Shown here one piece after another: positions 60,339 through 64,000 of a stretch of DNA of 64,000 nucleotides (position 1 is its first letter; every line of letters begins with the position of its first letter). The DNA comes from Clavibacter nebraskensis NCPPB 2581 (GTDB taxonomy: Bacteria > Actinomycetota > Actinomycetes > Actinomycetales > Microbacteriaceae). The stretch is from contig NC_020891.1 of the NCBI RefSeq assembly GCF_000355695.1, positions 2,852,001 to 2,916,000 on the forward strand, in the 5' to 3' direction. The position numbers and the translations under genes are program-made. Under the pieces are notes generated by a model. It saw only the letters and a list, made by a program, of their open reading frames with translations, had not been told where the DNA came from and did not search any database.

Positions 60339-61091
60339 CTAGCGGCTGCCGCCCACCGGCGACGGCGCCCAGCCGTCCGCCGGGCAGTTCCAGCGCATGA
60401 TCGCGTGGCGCCCGTGCTCGAAGCCGAGCTCGCTGAGCGTGGAGGTGGAGAGCGTGAGGATCCCGCCGGCCTCCGCGGGCAGGCCGACCCACGCGACGGC
60501 GAGCGCGCGGATCACGTGCGCGTGCGCGACGAGCAGCACGTCCTGGCCGGACTCGAGCACGGGCAGCACGCGCTCGAGCACCTGGAGCACGCGGGCGCGG
60601 ACCTGCTGGGACGTCTCGCCCGGGGTGTCGCCCGCGGGCACGCCGTCGGTCCAGAGGTCCCAGTGGCCGCGCTCGGACTGGATGTCGGCGGTGGTGCGGC
60701 CCTCGTACGCGCCGTAGTCGAACTCGACCAGACGGTCGTCGACCTCGGCCTGGTCGCCATAGCCGATGAGCTTGGCGGTCCGCTGCGCACGGGAGCGGGG
60801 GCTGGCGAGCACGAGGCCGAACTCGGTGCCCGAGAGCACGCCGCCGACCGCGCGCGCCTGCTCCTCGCCGGTGGCCGTGAGGGGGATGTCGGTCGTGCCG
60901 GTGTGGCGCCCGTTGACGCTCCACTCGGTCTGCCCGTGGCGCACCATCACGATGCGGCCGCGAACCTTCTCCTGCCACTCCGGGGTGCCGGGGATCTCCG
61001 CGCGGGCGATGGCCGCGTCCACCTCCGCGTACATCGGCGCCACGTCGTCGCGGGCGAGGCGCTTGGCGGTGGCGGGGTTCATGCCGGTCAT
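60339..61091 (-). CDS. Histidine phosphatase (phosphoglycerate mutase-like)
   Basis: This is a 250-residue enzyme of the histidine phosphatase superfamily. The catalytic His is in IVMVRHGQTEWSVNGRHTG and the second His in LLVAHAHVIRALAVAW, with EFDYGAYEGRTTADI between them. The motifs fit cofactor-dependent mutase or, more likely, a broad acid phosphatase (GpmB/CobC-like). A Shine-Dalgarno (GGAGGAGA) before ATG 61091 decides the start. Confidence 0.92.
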   Translation of the reverse strand: MTGMNPATAKRLARDDVAPMYAEVDAAIARAEIPGTPEWQEKVRGRIVMVRHGQTEWSVNGRHTGTTDIPLTATGEEQARAVGGVLSGTEFGLVLASPRSRAQRTAKLIGYGDQAEVDDRLVEFDYGAYEGRTTADIQSERGHWDLWTDGVPAGDTPGETSQQVRARVLQVLERVLPVLESGQDVLLVAHAHVIRALAVAWVGLPAEAGGILTLSTSTLSELGFEHGRHAIMRWNCPADGWAPSPVGGSR

Positions 61092-61189
61092 AGCGGGGGT
61101 CTCCTCCGTCGCCCGGGAGGGGTGGCGGGCGACATCCGACTCTACGCCCGGGCGGATCCACGACCGGTGGGCGGCCGGATCCGCGGGGC

Positions 61190-62113
61190 TCAATGCACGT
61201 GCTCCAGCAGGTCGAGGCCGACCACGCCCAGGGCGTCGCGGACGGCGAGGCGGGCGCGGAGGTCGGCGTCGTCGAAGTGCGCCATGACGGCGTACGCGAC
61301 CGCGCCGCGCGGCCCGCGGAGCACGCCCGCCTCGGCGCGCACGCCCGCGTCCACTCCCGTGCAGTCGACGAGCGCCATGCCGTGCTCGCCGCCGCGGCCC
61401 ACCGGTGCATCGAGCCCGAAGGAGGCGGCCACCATCGACCGGTCGGTGTTGAGCGCGAGCCAGCCGACCACGCGCGTGCTCGTCTCCTCGTCGACCACCT
61501 CGCCGTGCACGAGCGAGGCGAAGAGCGACGCGAGCTCGCGGGCGGATCCGACGGAGAGCTGCGGGGCGTCGTCCGGCCCGCGGGTGCCGCGCGCCACGTC
61601 GAGGAGCGCCGTGCGGCGGAGGCCGAGCGACTCGGCGCGCGTGCGAACAGCGTCGAGGCCGACGAGCCCGAGGAGCGCGTTGGTGGCGGCCGCGTCACCT
61701 GTGGCGCCGACGAGCGACGCGAGATCCGTGACGGGCAGCGACGGCACCACGAGGTGGCGCCAGAGGCCCGCGGTGCCGCCCTCGTCGCCAGGCCGGCGGT
61801 CCACGAGGTGCAGCGGGGACAAGTTGCCGCACGTCATGCGCGCCGAGAGCTCGACGAGGAGGAGCACGCGGCCGAGGCCGGCGGCGGGCAGGGCGACGTG
61901 GTCGTCGACCGCGAGCACCACGTCGCCCGAGTCGAGGTCGGTAGCGCGGGCCGCGACGCGCATGCCGTCGAGGGCGAGGCCGCCGAGCGCGCGGAACGCG
62001 GAGCGGAAGCCGTCGGTCGGCTCCTGCCCCGCGTGGCGCGCGGCACCGCCCCCGGTGTGCCGGGGGCGACGCTGCGGATCCTCGCCGGCGGCGGCCATCG
62101 CGCGACGCGTCAC
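61190..62113 (-). CDS. Beta-lactamase-fold serine hydrolase homologue lacking catalytic motifs
   Basis: This is a protein of about 307 residues with the class A beta-lactamase arrangement: an N-terminal strand pair (MRVAARATDLDSGDVVLAVD), helices, and a C-terminal strand pair (GAVAYAVMAHFDD). The places of the active-site motifs are altered. SxxK is replaced by GLGR in ALPAAGLGRVLLLVE, SDN by GDA in GATGDAAATNALL, and KTG by a Gly-rich GRGGEHGMALVD. It is therefore probably not a hydrolase. GTG 62113 overlaps the M13 peptidase stop (GTGA); ATG 62098 is an alternative. Confidence 0.8.
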   Translation of the reverse strand: MTRRAMAAAGEDPQRRPRHTGGGAARHAGQEPTDGFRSAFRALGGLALDGMRVAARATDLDSGDVVLAVDDHVALPAAGLGRVLLLVELSARMTCGNLSPLHLVDRRPGDEGGTAGLWRHLVVPSLPVTDLASLVGATGDAAATNALLGLVGLDAVRTRAESLGLRRTALLDVARGTRGPDDAPQLSVGSARELASLFASLVHGEVVDEETSTRVVGWLALNTDRSMVAASFGLDAPVGRGGEHGMALVDCTGVDAGVRAEAGVLRGPRGAVAYAVMAHFDDADLRARLAVRDALGVVGLDLLEHVH

Positions 62114-64000
62114 CAGATGGTGACGCGGGCCTCCTCGTCGAGCCAAAGGCCGTCGCCCGGCTTCACGTCGAACGTGTCGTAGAACGCATCGATGTTGCGG
62201 ACGATCTGGTTGCAGCGGAACTCGTTCGGTGCGTGCGGGTCGATGGCAAGCAGCCGCATCACCTCGGCGTCGCGGCCCTTCTGCTGCCAGGCCTGCGCCC
62301 AGGAGAGGAAGAAGCGCTCGGCGCCCGTGAGCCCGTCGATGACCGGCGGCTCCGCGCCCTCGAGCGAGAGCAGGTACGCCTTCCACGCGATGGAGAGGCC
62401 GCCGAGGTCGCCGATGTTCTCGCCGATGGTGAGCGCGCCGTTCACGTGCGGGGCGTCGTCACCCGTGAGCTGCGCGGGCACGAGCGCGTCGTACTGCTGG
62501 ATCAGCGACGCCGTGCGCTCCTCGAACGCCGCACGGTCGGCCGGGGTCCACCAGTCGGTGAGGCAGCCGTCGCCGTCGTAGCGCGAGCCCTGGTCGTCGA
62601 AGCCGTGGCCGATCTCGTGGCCGATGACGGCGCCGATCGCGCCGTAGTTCGCGGCCGGGTCGCGCGACTCGTCGAAGAACGGGAACTGCAGGATGGCGGC
62701 CGGGAACACGATCTCGTTGAAGCCCGGGTTGTAGTACGCATTGATGGTCTGCGGCGTCATGAGCCACTCGTCGCGATCGAGCGGCGCGCCGATCTTCGCG
62801 AGCTCGCGGCGCGTGTCGAACCGGGCGGTCGCGCGGACGTTGCCCACGAGGTCCGTCGGGTCGATCTCGAGCGCCGAGTAGTCGCGCCACTTGTCGGGGA
62901 AGCCGATCTTCGGGGTAAACTTCTCGAGCTTCTCCAGCGCCCGGCCGCGCGTCTCCGCGGTCATCCAGTCGAGGCCGGAGATGGACTGCCGGTACGCCTC
63001 GACGAGGTGGCCGACGAGCACGTCCATCTCGGCCTTCGCGGTGGGCGAGAAGTGGCGCTCGACGTAGATGCGGCCGATGGCCTCGCCCATGGATCCCTCC
63101 ACCAGCGAGACGCCGCGCTTCCAGCGCACGCGCTGCTCGGGCGCGCCCGTGAGCGTGCGGCCGTAGAAGTCGAAGCTCGCCTCGGAGAAGGCGTGAGGGA
63201 GCAGCGCCGCGTTCGCGCGGACGACCTGCCAGGTGAGCCAGTCGCGGAGCGCGGGGACCTCGGCCTCGGCCAGCAGCGCGCCGAGGCCCTCGGCGAAGCT
63301 CGGCTCGCGCAGCACGACCTCGTCGAGCGCGGCGGCGGGCGCCTCGAGGGCGTCGCGCCAGACGTCGAGGTCGGCGCCGGCGGCCTTCGCCACCAGCTCG
63401 CGGAGCTCGGCCCACGTGACGAGGTTGTAGGTGGCCTGGCTGTCGCGCGTGCGGACGTTGTCCCAGTGGGCGGCGGCGATGCGGGTCTCGAGGTCGAGGA
63501 TCCGGTCGGCGCGGCCCGCGGGGTCGTCGAGCTCCGCGAGGCCGAGCATCCTCTCGACGAAGGCGCGGTAGGCGTCGCGGATGGCGGCGTGGCCCTCCTC
63601 GCGGTAGTAGCCCTCGTCGGGGAGGCCGATGCCGCCCTGCTCGATCTGCACGACGTAGCGCTCGGGGTCGCCCGGGTCGTTGTCGACGAAGAGGCCGAGG
63701 AGGCCCGGGACGTTCGTCTGCTCGAGCGCGCCGAGCGTGCGGAGGAAGGACGGCACGTCGGTGACGGCGGCGGCCGCGTCGAGGTGGTCGCGGATCGGCT
63801 CGACGCCGAGGCACTCGACGCGCTCGGAGTCCATGAAGCTCGTGAAGAGGTCGCCGGTCTTGCGCTCCTCGGTGCCGGGCTCGGCGTCGACGGCCTCCTC
63901 GATGATCACCCGCACGGCGTCCTCGGCCGCCTCGGCGAGCTGGTGGAACGAGCCCCAGCGGGCCTTGTCGTCGGGGATCTCGGTGCGGTCGAGCCAGCGC
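62110..64000 (-). CDS. M13-family zinc metallopeptidase, 5' end beyond window
   Basis: This is a PepO/neprilysin-like endopeptidase of which about 630 codons are visible. The open frame continues past the window end (reading LDRTEIPDDKARWGSFHQLA at the edge). The zinc motif HExxH is in GAVIGHEIGHGFDDQGSRYD and the third ligand is in NIGDLGGLSIAWKAYLLS. Further M13 landmarks are NAYYNPGFNEIVFPAAILQ and the terminal CNQIVRNIDAFYDTFDVKPGD. No signal peptide can be judged. It overlaps the beta-lactamase-like gene downstream. Confidence 0.95.
   Translation of the reverse strand, partial: RWLDRTEIPDDKARWGSFHQLAEAAEDAVRVIIEEAVDAEPGTEERKTGDLFTSFMDSERVECLGVEPIRDHLDAAAAVTDVPSFLRTLGALEQTNVPGLLGLFVDNDPGDPERYVVQIEQGGIGLPDEGYYREEGHAAIRDAYRAFVERMLGLAELDDPAGRADRILDLETRIAAAHWDNVRTRDSQATYNLVTWAELRELVAKAAGADLDVWRDALEAPAAALDEVVLREPSFAEGLGALLAEAEVPALRDWLTWQVVRANAALLPHAFSEASFDFYGRTLTGAPEQRVRWKRGVSLVEGSMGEAIGRIYVERHFSPTAKAEMDVLVGHLVEAYRQSISGLDWMTAETRGRALEKLEKFTPKIGFPDKWRDYSALEIDPTDLVGNVRATARFDTRRELAKIGAPLDRDEWLMTPQTINAYYNPGFNEIVFPAAILQFPFFDESRDPAANYGAIGAVIGHEIGHGFDDQGSRYDGDGCLTDWWTPADRAAFEERTASLIQQYDALVPAQLTGDDAPHVNGALTIGENIGDLGGLSIAWKAYLLSLEGAEPPVIDGLTGAERFFLSWAQAWQQKGRDAEVMRLLAIDPHAPNEFRCNQIVRNIDAFYDTFDVKPGDGLWLDEEARVTIW

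Overview
The window is chromosomal DNA from a very GC-rich actinobacterium. Protein content, gene order (rplA-rplK-nusG-secE-tRNA-Trp, then murB and two hadAB-like MaoC genes), the menaquinone genes, and widespread leaderless GTG/ATG starts behind a TANNNT box all suggest a Microbacteriaceae member. Clavibacter is my best guess, from recognition and not from a database search. Most of the window is ordinary resident genome with tightly packed, often overlapping genes.

Layout. 1-7.4 kb: potassium uptake operon kdpABCDE (kdpA cut by the window edge). 7.4-9.2 kb: SGNH hydrolase, RDD membrane protein and a small internally duplicated membrane protein. 9.2-10.5 kb: an AT-rich insertion with one orphan gene. 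10.5-14 kb: radA, a zinc-type ArsR repressor beside a histidine-rich mini-protein, a secreted/anchored protein and a GNAT enzyme. 14-20.9 kb: an OmpR/histidine-kinase pair, a DUF6584-like protein, TerC, and a beta-propeller/sugar-isomerase pair. 20.9-26.2 kb: a linear azol(in)e-containing peptide (LAP/TOMM) cluster with precursor peptide, E1-like partner, YcaO cyclodehydratase, SagB-type dehydrogenase and ABC exporter. 26.3-28.9 kb: a YqaJ-like nuclease, a frameshifted quinone reductase and a GNAT gene whose 5' end does not read through. 28.9-36.5 kb: ribosomal/transcription genes, aminotransferase, murB, hadAB, a 28-codon micropeptide gene and three tRNAs. 36.6-49.6 kb: two related aldo/keto reductases, a GH13 glucosidase, an M23 peptidase, inositol monophosphatase, tandem DUF1275 genes, tRNA-Tyr, yajQ, cardiolipin synthase, MarR, an A24 peptidase and a ferredoxin-NADP reductase. 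49.6-57.9 kb: menaquinone genes (polyprenyl synthase, menG, menF, menD, menA) with small membrane proteins. 57.9-60.3 kb: a decayed accessory patch holding an MFS remnant, a secreted protein, a small membrane protein and gene fragments. 60.3-64 kb: phosphoglycerate-mutase-like enzyme, a beta-lactamase-fold protein lacking its catalytic motifs, and an M13 metallopeptidase cut by the window end.

The most notable system is the LAP cluster: one polycistronic unit on the minus strand in which a 73-residue precursor with a Cys/Ser/Thr-rich tail would be cyclised, oxidised and exported. Other points to follow up are the 28-residue peptide gene with its own promoter and structured leader, the zinc-sensing module, the non-catalytic beta-lactamase-like protein, and strong over-use of the hexamer GGATCC, which overrides normal codon choice and is missing from the two accessory patches.
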